From: Rhodospirillales bacterium
GTDB taxonomy: Bacteria; Pseudomonadota; Alphaproteobacteria; Rhodospirillales; JAPHRK01
Assembly: GCA_026196105.1 (NCBI GenBank)
Contig: JAPHRK010000003.1
Coordinates: 1 to 64,000, forward strand
Length of the DNA: 64,000 nt
Direction of reading: 5' to 3'
Below the pieces are notes generated by a model that was given only the letters and a program-made list of their open reading frames with translations, ran no database searches and was not told where the DNA came from. The first letter of the stretch is position 1, and the number at the start of each line of letters is the position of its first letter. Made by a program: the position numbers and the translations under genes. Of this stretch, positions 1 through 8,666 are shown one piece after another.

Positions 1-115
1 AAACTTACCCACTTTAATTTTGCCTATCATCGCCCAATTGTGATCAAATGACATTTATATCAAACTAAATCAACATGAAGAGTGTCCACAAGATTATCAA
101 TAGGAAAGAGAACTT

Positions 116-730
116 ATGTCGAGAACTTGGGGGAAACCTTTAGTCTTTATTGCGTCCTTAGGGCCGGCCATTTGGCTGGCTTGGGCTGCCTATATGGGTG
201 AACTTGGGGCTAATCCTATCGAATATATCAATCGGTTCTTAGGCGATTGGGCTTTACGCTTTCTTATTTTAGGATTGGCAATTACCCCCGTGCGCAAACT
301 TACTGGCTTGAATGCTCTTGCGCGGTTTCGCCGTATGATCGGTCTTTTTGGTTTTTTCTATGCCTCCCTGCATATCCTCAATTACATCGCTATTGACCAG
401 TTCTTCGATTGGCAGGAAATCTGGACCGATATTATTAAACGGACCTATATCACGGTCGGCATGGTGGCTTTCCTCGCTCTCATTCCTCTTGCCGTCACTT
501 CGACTAACGCCATGGTTAAGCGTTTGGGCGGGGCTCGGTGGCGCAAGCTCCATCGTCTGGCTTATTTTGCAGCTCCGGCGGCTTGTTTCCACTTTATCAT
601 GATGGTGAAAGCTGATTTACGTGAACCTGCTATCTATTCCCTCATCCTGATTATTCTGTTGGCTTTGAGGTTAAAAAAGCCCAAGAAAAAATCTCCCGCC
701 CATCCGGTAGAAGTACATACCGTTAAGTAA
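116..730 (+). CDS. msrQ: MsrQ-type heme-binding membrane subunit of the methionine sulfoxide reductase system
   Basis: A 204-aa polytopic membrane protein with the ferric-reductase-like layout of MsrQ (YedZ): several hydrophobic segments and conserved histidines in helices (the SLH in the third segment and the HRLAYF...CFHF region) that would hold b-type heme. In the known system MsrQ passes respiratory-chain electrons to periplasmic MsrP, which repairs oxidised methionines. A good AGGAAAGAG Shine-Dalgarno lies just before the ATG. The C-terminus is a short basic tail. The usual partner msrP is not downstream, and the 115 bases upstream hold no coding sequence, so msrP is either beyond the edge or elsewhere. 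Family assignment is fairly secure. Confidence 0.85.
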   Translation: MSRTWGKPLVFIASLGPAIWLAWAAYMGELGANPIEYINRFLGDWALRFLILGLAITPVRKLTGLNALARFRRMIGLFGFFYASLHILNYIAIDQFFDWQEIWTDIIKRTYITVGMVAFLALIPLAVTSTNAMVKRLGGARWRKLHRLAYFAAPAACFHFIMMVKADLREPAIYSLILIILLALRLKKPKKKSPAHPVEVHTVK

Positions 731-737
731 ATTTTAG

Positions 738-754
738 TTGCCTCTTAGAGGCAA
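738..754. promoter_or_regulatory. Perfect 8-1-8 inverted repeat ahead of the dehydratase gene
   Basis: TTGCCTCT and AGAGGCAA flank a single central T, giving a perfect 17-base palindrome in the short gap between msrQ and the next gene, about 48 bases before its chosen ATG. The size and symmetry suit a dimeric repressor operator. It is not followed by a T-run, so an intrinsic terminator is less likely. The cognate regulator is not identifiable here. Confidence 0.4.
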
Positions 755-801
755 TAACGGCATTGTCTCGCCAAGTTGTACCTAATGAAGGACTTGGTGA
801 G

Positions 802-2304
802 ATGAAAGATAACCCAACAACAGTTCCATGGATTGAAGAAGGCTCCGATATCTGGGGGGCTTATGACACCATCAGCACTTCAGAAGAGTATTTGGAAAGC
901 TTGCGTGGGCGAGACATGAAAATCTATCTCTTTGGTGAATTGGTAGACGAACCCGTTGACCATCCTATCATCCGCCCTTCTATGAATGCTATGGCAGCGA
1001 CTTACGATCTGGCTATTGAAGACCCAGAAGCGGCCTCCTGTGAGTCAGATATTTGTGGGCAGCGGGTTAATCGGTTCCTCCATATCGCTCGCAGCCCAGA
1101 CGATCTGGTCGCTAAAGGCAAAATGCAGCGCCGCCTTGGTCAGATGACAGGGACTTGCTTCCAGCGTTGTGTTGGCCTTGATGCTATCAATGCCCTTCAT
1201 TCGGTGACTTTTGAAACCGATGAAAAGCACGGTACCGATTATCACCAGCGTTTCTTGAGCTTCCTCACCAAGGTGCAAAAGAAAAATCAAGTGATTGACG
1301 GCGCTATGACCGATGCTAAAGGCGACCGTGGCAAGGCCCCTCATGAACAAACCGATCCAGACCTTTACCTCCGTGTTTCCAAGCAAACCGAGGAAGGTGT
1401 CTATGTCAGTGGGGCCAAGCTGCACCAAACAGGCGCGATTAATTCCCATTGGCTGGTTGTTATGCCCACTATTCGCTTACTTGAAGCCGATAAGGATTGG
1501 GCGATTGTTGGTGCAATCCCTGCCGACGCTGAAGGGGTCACCTATATCTATGGCCGCCAATCTTGTGACATGCGCGCCATGGAAGAAGGCAACATCGACA
1601 GTGGCAACGCGGTTTATGGCGGTCAGGAAGCAATGATTGTCTTTGAAGATGTGTTCATTCCCTGGCATCGTGTGTTTATGAACGGTGAATATGAATTCGC
1701 TGCTCCCTTGGTCGAGCGCTTCACTGCCTATCACCGTTGCAGCTATGTGTGCAAAACCGGCCTCGGTGATGCCTTGATTGGGGCTGCTGCTGAAATCGCT
1801 GATATGAATGGCGTGCCAAAAGCCTCCCATATCAAAGACAAACTCATCGAAATGGCCCACCTTAACGAAACCATCTACGCCGTTGGTATGGCCTCGGCCC
1901 ACGAAGCCCGAGAAATGCCTTCCGGTGTGTTCCTAAACAATGAAATGCTCGCCAACGTCTGCAAGCTCAACGTCACAAGATTTCCATATGAAATTTCGCG
2001 ACTTGCCCAGGACCTCGCGGGTGGCTTGATGGTTACTTTGCCCTCTGAACAAGACCTCAACCACCCGGAAGCCGGGCGATTGGTGCGAAAGTTCTTAGTT
2101 GGTAGAGATGGTCCCGACGTCGTCGACCGCATGAAAATCCTCCGTCTTATCGAAAATATCACTTTGGGCCGCAATGCTGTCGGTTATTTAACCGAATCCA
2201 TGCACGGCGCAGGTTCGCCTCAAGCCCAAAGGGTACAGATCGCTCGGGGGATGGATTTAGAAGGCAAGCGTGGCATGGCGAGGAAACTGGCAGGGGTTGA
2301 GTAA
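802..2304 (+). CDS. 4-hydroxybutyryl-CoA dehydratase / vinylacetyl-CoA isomerase family protein
   Basis: About 500 aa from the ATG at 802, which has AAGGA nine bases upstream; a TTG 13 codons earlier is possible. It belongs to the AbfD/HpaB flavoprotein family. The AbfD-type [4Fe-4S] ligands appear to be present: C-x3-C in TCFQRC (about residues 119 and 123), then His and Cys in YHRCSYVC (about 311 and 317), followed by Lys. Plain 4-hydroxyphenylacetate hydroxylases lack these, which favours the radical dehydratase: 4-hydroxybutyryl-CoA to crotonyl-CoA through FAD and the cluster. The His-to-Cys spacing is one shorter than I recall for the clostridial enzyme. No other 4-hydroxybutyrate gene is adjacent, so the true substrate is uncertain. 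Confidence 0.75.
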   Translation: MKDNPTTVPWIEEGSDIWGAYDTISTSEEYLESLRGRDMKIYLFGELVDEPVDHPIIRPSMNAMAATYDLAIEDPEAASCESDICGQRVNRFLHIARSPDDLVAKGKMQRRLGQMTGTCFQRCVGLDAINALHSVTFETDEKHGTDYHQRFLSFLTKVQKKNQVIDGAMTDAKGDRGKAPHEQTDPDLYLRVSKQTEEGVYVSGAKLHQTGAINSHWLVVMPTIRLLEADKDWAIVGAIPADAEGVTYIYGRQSCDMRAMEEGNIDSGNAVYGGQEAMIVFEDVFIPWHRVFMNGEYEFAAPLVERFTAYHRCSYVCKTGLGDALIGAAAEIADMNGVPKASHIKDKLIEMAHLNETIYAVGMASAHEAREMPSGVFLNNEMLANVCKLNVTRFPYEISRLAQDLAGGLMVTLPSEQDLNHPEAGRLVRKFLVGRDGPDVVDRMKILRLIENITLGRNAVGYLTESMHGAGSPQAQRVQIARGMDLEGKRGMARKLAGVE

Positions 2305-2362
2305 TTTCCCCTACAGGCTCAGCCCATACCCGCAAAGGACCATTTGCCCTTTGATCTTGGCT

Positions 2363-3535
2363 TTAACGTTGAGATTTGTCGAGGATGGCAGGGCTCAATT
2401 CATTAATATCTGGGCACCCCGTGAGGGCTAAGGTGATGTTTAGTTCTGCTTTTATTGTTGTGAGGAGCTGCTGCAAACCAGCTTCTCCTTGGGAGGCCAA
2501 AGCCCACACCCAAGGCCGACCCACCATCACATTGCTGGCTCCAAGGGCGCGGGCTTTAGCAATGTCTTGACCACTTCGAACCCCCCCATCGACTAGTATT
2601 TCAGCTTTATCACCAATGGCCTCAACAATGTGGGGAAGCATAGAAATTCCAGATTGGACACCATCTAATTGACGCCCCCCATGATTGGAAACAACCACGC
2701 CGTCAGCACCAACTTCGACAGCTTCAAGAGCGTCTTCAGGCTCTAAAATACCCTTGATGATGAGCTTGCCTTTCCATTTACCACGAAGCCATTCGATATC
2801 TTTCCAGGTGACGCTGGCGTCAAATTGGCTATCAACCCAACTTTTAAAAGCTTCTAGTTTTTGGGCCCCAGGAACGAATTCTGACAAGTTGCCGAAAACA
2901 TGAGGTTTGCCTTTGATACCCACATCATGAAGCCATTGAGGATGGCTGAGTAAATTCATCAGTTTGCGGATTTTAATTAAAGGCGTGCCTTCTGCGGTCA
3001 TGCCGTTGCGTACATCACGGTATCTTGGCCCAACAACTGCCAAATCTACCGTAAACACCAAAGTATCGCAGCCAACGTTTTCTGCACGCTGTAAAAGTTG
3101 CTCCACATAACCCCGATCTCGCATCATATAAAGCTGGTACCAAAAAGGTTTGGTCGCCGCCTTTGCCACTTCTTCAAGAGAACAGATACTCACCGTTGAC
3201 AGACAAAAGGGAATTCCGGTTGCCTCTGCAACACGAACTGCCTGAACCTCTGCCCGACGTGCCATGAGCCCTGCCAAACCAATGGGAGCTAAAACCATGG
3301 GTAACTCATAGGCGTTGCCAAAGAATGTTGTCTTCGTGTTTATGGTCGACACATCGCGCATGACCCGCTGCTTGAACATAATATTCTGAAAATCAGCAAC
3401 ATTAGCCGCAAGGGTCTTTTCCTCACAGGCTCCACCGTCGATATAATCAAACAACGCCCGCGGCAGCCGCTTTTCAGCTAGTGCCCGATAGTCACCCGTC
3501 GATGCCGGAAAAAGCCCCAAACCTTTCGAAGACAT
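2363..3535 (-). CDS. lldD: FMN-dependent L-lactate dehydrogenase (alpha-hydroxy-acid dehydrogenase family)
   Basis: A 390-aa TIM-barrel flavoprotein with the family active-site signature SNHGGRQLDG in the C-terminal third, the conserved DYIDGGA near residue 30, and the phosphate-binding VDGGVRSGQD and GRP segments. It oxidises L-lactate to pyruvate and feeds electrons to the respiratory chain at the inner membrane. Related family members act on glycolate or mandelate, but length and overall pattern fit LldD. It stands alone, convergent with the dehydratase gene, with no lactate permease or LldR regulator beside it. Confidence 0.85.
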   Translation of the reverse strand: MSSKGLGLFPASTGDYRALAEKRLPRALFDYIDGGACEEKTLAANVADFQNIMFKQRVMRDVSTINTKTTFFGNAYELPMVLAPIGLAGLMARRAEVQAVRVAEATGIPFCLSTVSICSLEEVAKAATKPFWYQLYMMRDRGYVEQLLQRAENVGCDTLVFTVDLAVVGPRYRDVRNGMTAEGTPLIKIRKLMNLLSHPQWLHDVGIKGKPHVFGNLSEFVPGAQKLEAFKSWVDSQFDASVTWKDIEWLRGKWKGKLIIKGILEPEDALEAVEVGADGVVVSNHGGRQLDGVQSGISMLPHIVEAIGDKAEILVDGGVRSGQDIAKARALGASNVMVGRPWVWALASQGEAGLQQLLTTIKAELNITLALTGCPDINELSPAILDKSQR

Positions 3536-3841
3536 CAGACCTCCCTGAGTGTCGCTAGATATTTCCGATGTTAATAACCTCGTTAATTAGAGCCTATACC
3601 CCTGAATAAGGATTAGGAAGGGGAAAAGAAGGTTGGCATATTTCAGTAAGCGTTAAGTAAGTATTCTCCCACCTTGCTGACTCTGTCCGTACTCTGAAGA
3701 TAACTGTATTTCTATTTACTCTTCCTATGCAAAATGTACCTATAGAAAGTTTGAATTGGTGCTTTGTTCTGTATAAGTTGTAAAAAAATTAGAAATATGA
3801 GTTTTAAAATTGAATAGAATTTGTATGTCTTGGAGAGAAAA
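3536..3841. other. Intergenic region between lldD and the Sel1 gene
   Basis: About 300 bases between two divergent genes. It becomes strongly AT-rich towards the right. It must contain both promoters, but I see no clear sigma-70 boxes, hairpin, RNA gene or supported small ORF. Confidence 0.4.
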
Positions 3842-4819
3842 ATGAGATGTAAATTTATTAGCAAAATTATTATTTTCATGATTTTGGCAACTCCATTGTC
3901 ATTTGCTGAAGACTTGCAAGCTGATTCGTCTTCAAAAGAAGATCCCACACTTGATCATTACGATTATCACGATTTAGGGAATAGTTTTCTCTTTGGTGAT
4001 GGCAAGCCTCAAGATTATAAAAAAGCAGCTTACTGGTTTGAAAAAGCAGCTAGTCTCGGAGACCAAGATTCACAATTTTGGTTAGGCATGTTGTATATGA
4101 GAGGAAAGGGTGTCCCGATAAATTTTAAAACCGCTGTTAGCTGGCTAGAGAAGGCAGCTAAACAAGACCATGCTGGAGCTCAAGCTTTTTTGGGATCGAT
4201 TTTGGTAAAAGGATTAATAGGTGTTGAGGCAAATCCAAAAAAAGCAATCTATTGGTTAACTAAGGCAGCAGAGGGTTATCAGAGTGAGGCAGCTCAGACG
4301 TTAGCACTAATCTACCACGATGGGTTGGGGGTTGAAAAAGATATGTCAAAAGCTGAACACTGGTACTTAAAAGCTGCTGATCTTGGTCATACGGTCAGCC
4401 AAGTTATTTTAGGAAACCTCTATCTAGATGGTGATGAGCTTAATCAAAATTATGAAAAAGCAATTTTATTGTATCGTCAGGCTGCCGTAGGTGGTAGCGC
4501 TATTGGGCGTTTCCAGTTAGCGTCTATGTATGAAAATGGGTTTGGAATCAAAAAAAATGAAAAAAAAGCATTTAAATTCTACCAAAAAGCCGCAAAACAA
4601 GGTTTCGCCGAAGCTCAACTTAAATTGGGTATGAGCTATACGTTAGGAGATATTGTTTCCCAAGATATTAAGCTTGGATATGCATGGTCATTTTTGGCAG
4701 CAGAGCAAGGAAACGAAAATGCCATCAAACTTATTGAACAATTTGAAGATAAGTTTCCTAAAGAACTGATATCTGAAGTTAAAATGCTTGCTCTAACACT
4801 CACTAAAAAAGAAAAATAA
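3842..4819 (+). CDS. Secreted Sel1-repeat (TPR-like) protein
   Basis: 325 aa from the ATG at 3842, preceded by GGAGAG at good spacing. The upstream TTG alternative would add seven residues and spoil the signal peptide. Residues 1-23 form a Sec signal (basic start, hydrophobic core, cleavage near SFA-E). The rest is about seven Sel1 repeats of roughly 36 residues (A..WF.KAA..G...AQ..LG..Y..G.G pattern). Sel1 proteins are protein-interaction scaffolds, often periplasmic; no partner is evident. The gene and its flank are clearly richer in A and T than neighbouring genes, which may reflect transfer or relaxed selection. Confidence 0.8.
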   Translation: MRCKFISKIIIFMILATPLSFAEDLQADSSSKEDPTLDHYDYHDLGNSFLFGDGKPQDYKKAAYWFEKAASLGDQDSQFWLGMLYMRGKGVPINFKTAVSWLEKAAKQDHAGAQAFLGSILVKGLIGVEANPKKAIYWLTKAAEGYQSEAAQTLALIYHDGLGVEKDMSKAEHWYLKAADLGHTVSQVILGNLYLDGDELNQNYEKAILLYRQAAVGGSAIGRFQLASMYENGFGIKKNEKKAFKFYQKAAKQGFAEAQLKLGMSYTLGDIVSQDIKLGYAWSFLAAEQGNENAIKLIEQFEDKFPKELISEVKMLALTLTKKEK

Positions 4820-4851
4820 CGCCTCCCTCTCAGTTAAGAAAGGAAGGCGTT
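4818..4851. terminator. Bidirectional hairpin after the Sel1 gene
   Basis: AACGCCTCCCT and AGGAAGGCGTT pair over 11 positions with one mismatch around a short loop, directly overlapping the Sel1 stop codon. It lies between two convergent genes. There is no strong T-run, so termination on the plus strand is only probable. Confidence 0.5.
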
Positions 4852-4852
4852 G

Positions 4853-4875
4853 ATACGCGGGTCGAGCCCGCGTAT
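4853..4875. repeat. REP-like GC-rich palindrome
   Basis: A perfect 9-bp stem, ATACGCGGG and CCCGCGTAT, around TCGAG. It sits immediately beside the previous hairpin in the Sel1/mrp convergent gap. Elements of this kind (GCGGG-TCGAG-CCCGC) are recalled as dispersed intergenic palindromes in several Rhodospirillales genomes. I found no second copy in this window. Confidence 0.45.
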
Positions 4876-4898
4876 GACACTCGTGGTATTACGTGTTT

Positions 4899-6044
4899 TT
4901 AGTCCACGACGATTTTTAAGCCGGGGCCTGCGCTTTCGGTGAGTGTTTCCACTTTTTCCCAGACTTTAGCGGCGATGGCTTTGTAGGCTTTGGCGTGGTC
5001 GCCGTCGGGGACGGAGGCGACGATGGGGTCGCCGGCGTCGGCTTTTTCACGGATGGCCATATCGAGAGGGATTTCACCGAGGAAATCAGCACCGAGTTGA
5101 GCGGCGGTTTTCTTCGCTCCGCCGTGGCTGAAGATTTCAGTGCGTTCGCCACAGTGAGGGCATGAGAAGTAGCTCATGTTCTCAATGATGCCGAGCACAG
5201 GGACTTCGGTTTTGCGGAACATGTTCAAGCCTTTGCGGGCATCAAGCAAAGCGATGTCCTGAGGAGTTGAAACAATAACCGCACCTGTGAGAGGGACGCG
5301 CTGGGCCATGGTGAGCTGAGCGTCGCCCGTTCCAGGAGGCATATCAACGACCAAAATGTCGAGTTCGCCCCAGTTAACGTCGCGCATCAACTGCTCAAGG
5401 GCGCTCATGACCATGGGGCCACGCCAGATCATGGGAGAATCTTCTTCAACCAAGAAACCAATAGACATACATTTGATGCCACAAGACTTAATGGGTTCCA
5501 GCATTTTGCCATCAGCGGATTCGGGGTCGGTACCCGCAACACCCAACATCCGAGGGATCGAAGGGCCATAGATATCGGCATCGAGCAGGCCGACTTTTAA
5601 ACCTTGAGAGGCAAAACCGAGAGCAAGGTTGACCGATGTGGTTGATTTACCAACGCCGCCTTTGCCAGAAGCAACGGCAACGATAGATTTAACATCAGGA
5701 AGCAGAGGTTGTTCTGCTGCAGGCTGTCCGTGACTGTGCCCGTGATCATGTCCATGGTCGTGGTTGTGGCCACTATGGTCATCGCCACCGGCGGCTTTTT
5801 GAGCGGTGAGAACGGCTGTAACAGTCAAAATACCGGGCAGGGCATGAACGGCTTGCTCGGCTTCTTTGCGCAATGGTTCAAGGCTTGGGCCCCGTTCAGG
5901 GTCTACTTCGATAGCGAAACCGACATGCCCTTCTTTGAGTTGAAGTCCCTGGATCATACCAAGACTTACGATGTCTTCGTTGCAGCTGGGATCCTTTACT
6001 GATTTAAGGGCTTCCAGAATTTGTTCCTGGGTTACGTCGGTCAT
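4899..6044 (-). CDS. mrp: Mrp/ApbC/NBP35-type iron-sulfur cluster carrier P-loop ATPase
   Basis: 381 aa from the ATG at 6044, which has GGAG/AAGG upstream; a longer frame to 6149 is not needed. Order: MIP18/DUF59 domain (about 1-80), a His-rich linker (about 89-105, alternating His with Asp, Gly, Asn and Ser), then the ParA/Mrp domain with deviant Walker A GKGGVGKST (about 127-135) and the C-x2-C of SCPHCG used for bridging an Fe-S cluster between subunits. It assembles or delivers [4Fe-4S] clusters in the cytoplasm. The His-rich linker is unusual and could bind metal. It is divergent from hflK. Confidence 0.92.
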   Translation of the reverse strand: MTDVTQEQILEALKSVKDPSCNEDIVSLGMIQGLQLKEGHVGFAIEVDPERGPSLEPLRKEAEQAVHALPGILTVTAVLTAQKAAGGDDHSGHNHDHGHDHGHSHGQPAAEQPLLPDVKSIVAVASGKGGVGKSTTSVNLALGFASQGLKVGLLDADIYGPSIPRMLGVAGTDPESADGKMLEPIKSCGIKCMSIGFLVEEDSPMIWRGPMVMSALEQLMRDVNWGELDILVVDMPPGTGDAQLTMAQRVPLTGAVIVSTPQDIALLDARKGLNMFRKTEVPVLGIIENMSYFSCPHCGERTEIFSHGGAKKTAAQLGADFLGEIPLDMAIREKADAGDPIVASVPDGDHAKAYKAIAAKVWEKVETLTESAGPGLKIVVD

Positions 6045-6270
6045 CCTTGATTTCTCCGTTTTATAGGCAATATCGTGTAAAGACTGAGTGAGACTACGCC
6101 AATCGCATACCTTACGTTGCACAGCTCGCGTTGCTGTCATATAAGGCAATGTAGCGGTAAGGCAATAGTGATTAGTTAGAAAAGACGCATATATAGTTTC
6201 GCAGAAAGGCCTGCAATTAGCAAAACGTGCTAGATTGGGGCCGGATGCATAGGGAAAAAGGAAGAATCTA

Positions 6271-7422
6271 ATGGCATGGAATTCTCAGGGCGGCGGTGGC
6301 GGCCCGTGGGGTAGTGGTGGTAGCGGTGGAAATGGCGGCGGAGGCGGCGGTGGCGATGATCGTGGCCCTTGGGGTTCAGGCCCTAAAGGTGGCGGTGGCG
6401 GCGGCGGTGGCGGCGGTGGACAACAGCCACCCGATATTGAAGAGCTCCTACGTAAAGGCCAAGACAACCTCAGAAGAATAATGCCGGGCGGTGCGGGCAC
6501 CTCTCGGGGTATTTTCCTGATTATTTTGATCGCCATCGGCGTATGGCTGGCCAGTGGGTTTTATAAGGTGGAAAGTGGACACCGCGGCATTGTGATGCTG
6601 TTTGGTAAATTTGTGGCCACTACTGATCCCGGATTGAACTGGTATTTTCCAGCCCCCATCGGTGAAACCCTGACTCCAAATGTTGAGGTAATCAACAAAA
6701 TCGATATTGGTGTTCGCGGTGACGGCGCGAGGTCTCAGGATGTTCGTGAAGAGAGCATCATGCTGACCGGCGACAAAAATATTGCCGATCTTGATTTCTC
6801 TGTTTTCTGGAAAGTGAAAGATGCTGGGCATTTCCTGTTCAACATTCGTGACCCAGAAACCACTATTAAGCTAGCGGCAGAAAGTGCCATGCGTGAAGTG
6901 ATCGGCCAAACCAGCCTTGATTCAGCCCTGACCGGTGGTCGGAAACAGGTTGAAGATAAATCTCGGATAGTGCTGCAAGCCAGCCTGGATGAGTATGAAT
7001 CTGGCGTGACCATTACAGACGTTAAGCTTTTGAAAGTGGAACCTCCCCAACCTGTTATTGATGCCTTCAACGAAGTGCGTCGTGCAGAGCAGGATCGCAA
7101 AAGGAAAGAACTTGAAGCGCAAGCTTACGAGAACCGGATTGTTCCGGTTGCCCGTGGTGAAGCGGCCAAGATCGTTCAAGAAGCGGAAGCTTACAGAGAA
7201 AAAGTGGTTAAAGACGCAGAAGGTGAAGCGAAGCGCTTTGTTTCTGTTTACGATAGTTACGCTGTCGCAAAAGACGTGACAATCCGTCGTTTGTATTTGG
7301 AAACCATGCAAGAAGTTTTGGGTAAGGCTAATAAGATTTTGATTGATAAGAATGGTCAGGGCGTCGTGCCTTACCTTCCATTGCCTGAAATCAAAAAACG
7401 TAGCGAAGGAGCCGAGAAATGA
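6271..7422 (+). CDS. hflK: FtsH protease regulator subunit HflK
   Basis: 383 aa. A Gly-rich low-complexity N-terminus (residues 1-50), one membrane helix (about 80-97, IFLIILIAIGVWLASGF), then an SPFH/prohibitin domain and an Ala/Glu-rich coiled coil. In the known complex HflK and HflC form a large cage around FtsH at the inner membrane and control its access to membrane substrates. The start has AAGGAAG upstream. Its end overlaps hflC by four bases (ATGA), indicating translational coupling. Confidence 0.95.
   Translation: MAWNSQGGGGGPWGSGGSGGNGGGGGGGDDRGPWGSGPKGGGGGGGGGGGQQPPDIEELLRKGQDNLRRIMPGGAGTSRGIFLIILIAIGVWLASGFYKVESGHRGIVMLFGKFVATTDPGLNWYFPAPIGETLTPNVEVINKIDIGVRGDGARSQDVREESIMLTGDKNIADLDFSVFWKVKDAGHFLFNIRDPETTIKLAAESAMREVIGQTSLDSALTGGRKQVEDKSRIVLQASLDEYESGVTITDVKLLKVEPPQPVIDAFNEVRRAEQDRKRKELEAQAYENRIVPVARGEAAKIVQEAEAYREKVVKDAEGEAKRFVSVYDSYAVAKDVTIRRLYLETMQEVLGKANKILIDKNGQGVVPYLPLPEIKKRSEGAEK
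6286..6425 (+). repeat. GGC/GGT low-complexity tract encoding poly-glycine
   Basis: Runs of GGC and GGT codons encode stretches of up to about eleven glycines broken by PWGSG motifs at the start of HflK. Such tracts are prone to length variation by slippage. HflK proteins are often Gly-rich here, so this is an extended version of a family trait. Confidence 0.7.
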
Positions 7423-8294
7423 ATAGAGCCAAATTAGCCGTTCTCGGCGTCGTTGTCGTTGTCGTTGGTGCTTTTGCTTCTGGCGCTTTGTTTAGAATGC
7501 ACGAGGCCGCCCAAGGAATTGTCATGCAATTTGGTGACCCTAAAAGGGTTATCCAAGAGCCTGGCCTGAACTTCAAAATTCCTTTCATCCAAAACGTTGT
7601 TATCTATGACAAGCGTATCCTCAACCTTGATCCGCCATCTCAGGAAATGCAGTTGGCGGATAAAGAGCGGATTGTGGTTGACGCTTTCGCTCGTTATCGG
7701 ATCACTGATCCGCTTAAGTTCTTCCAATCTGTAAGAACAGAAGCCGCTTTCAGAGATGTGTTTGGTCGTAACTTGAATTCAGGTGTTCGGAACGAATTGG
7801 GTCTGCATAACTTGACCCTTCTGTTGTCGCCAGAACGTCAAGGGATCATGGATAAAATTCAGGAACGCTTAAACGTTGCGGCGAAGAACTTTGGTATCAC
7901 CGTGGTTGATATTCGTATCGTTCGCACCGATTTGCCCCAGGAAATTTCGCAAAACGTTTATGATCGGATGAGATCTGAGCGTGAGCGGGAAGCCAATAAG
8001 ATGCGGGCGGAAGGTGAAGAGATTAAACAAACTATCACCTCTAGAGCAGATAAAGAGCGCACAATTATTCTGGCAGAAGCTCGGAAGAGTGCTCAAATTC
8101 TCATCGGTACGGGTGATGCGGAGCGGAACAAAGTGCTTGGTGAAGCCTATGGACGGGATAAAGGTTTCTTTGAATTCTACCGTTCAATGGAAGCCTATCG
8201 AGAAGCTTTCGACAGCGAAACCACCATGGTTCTTTCTCCTACCAGTGATTTCTTCCAATATTTCGGAAGTCTTCCTGGTAAAAAAGACGAGTAA
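7419..8294 (+). CDS. hflC: FtsH protease regulator subunit HflC
   Basis: 291 aa with an N-terminal membrane helix (about 6-24), SPFH domain and a charged coiled coil rich in RE..A..M.AEGEE near residues 185-230. It partners HflK, with which it shares a four-base overlap. A strong terminator follows, so hflK-hflC form a two-gene unit with the next small gene downstream of the terminator. The combination with a DUF2065 gene and a DegP-type protease downstream is common in proteobacteria and supports a role in membrane and envelope protein quality control. Confidence 0.95.
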   Translation: MNRAKLAVLGVVVVVVGAFASGALFRMHEAAQGIVMQFGDPKRVIQEPGLNFKIPFIQNVVIYDKRILNLDPPSQEMQLADKERIVVDAFARYRITDPLKFFQSVRTEAAFRDVFGRNLNSGVRNELGLHNLTLLLSPERQGIMDKIQERLNVAAKNFGITVVDIRIVRTDLPQEISQNVYDRMRSEREREANKMRAEGEEIKQTITSRADKERTIILAEARKSAQILIGTGDAERNKVLGEAYGRDKGFFEFYRSMEAYREAFDSETTMVLSPTSDFFQYFGSLPGKKDE

Positions 8295-8309
8295 ACCTCT
8301 CTAAATGAA

Positions 8310-8346
8310 AAAAAGGCCCGCCCGTATTATTCAGGCGGGCCTTTTT
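8310..8346 (+). terminator. Strong intrinsic terminator after hflC
   Basis: AAAAAGGCCCGCC pairs perfectly with GGCGGGCCTTTTT around an 11-base loop. The T-run on the plus strand makes it a textbook rho-independent terminator 16 bases past the hflC stop. Confidence 0.92.
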
Positions 8347-8374
8347 CTAAATTTGTACAAATTGATTGGACCCT

Positions 8375-8560
8375 ATGGACGACTTAACGGTAGCGCTTGG
8401 ATTGGTTTTGGTGATTGAGGGAATTCTTTATGCACTTATCCCAGACAAGATGAAGCAGATGATGTTGCAAGTCATGGCTATGCCTAGCGGCAGCATCAGA
8501 ACCGCCGGACTGGTCTCGGCGATTATCGGTGTCGGTATCGTTTGGTTGATACGGGGATAG
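8375..8560 (+). CDS. DUF2065 (YjeT-like) small inner-membrane protein
   Basis: 61 aa from the ATG at 8375 with two membrane helices (about 4-20 and 42-58) and a short basic loop with DKMKQMM between them. It matches the DUF2065 family, which in many proteobacteria follows hflC (yjeT in E. coli). The function is unknown; location suggests a link with HflKC/FtsH. No good Shine-Dalgarno is visible, and the preceding terminator means expression needs read-through or its own promoter. Confidence 0.8.
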   Translation: MDDLTVALGLVLVIEGILYALIPDKMKQMMLQVMAMPSGSIRTAGLVSAIIGVGIVWLIRG

Positions 8561-8666
8561 AAAAAATAAATTGTCATAGTTCTACCATATTCCCTACCCA
8601 TATATAGATTATAGGAAATTGGGGGCGACAAAAATAAATGTTATTAAAAGACCACGGAGAAAAAGT

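Noticed and set aside
20-75. Possible FNR/CRP-like dyad upstream of msrQ (TTGTGATCAAATGACA and neighbours)
   Set aside because: Spacing does not fit either consensus; the similarity is partial and the region is AT-rich.
6285-6536. Minus-strand ORF encoding poly-proline
   Set aside because: It is the complement of the glycine codon run of HflK; no ribosome site and no independent support.
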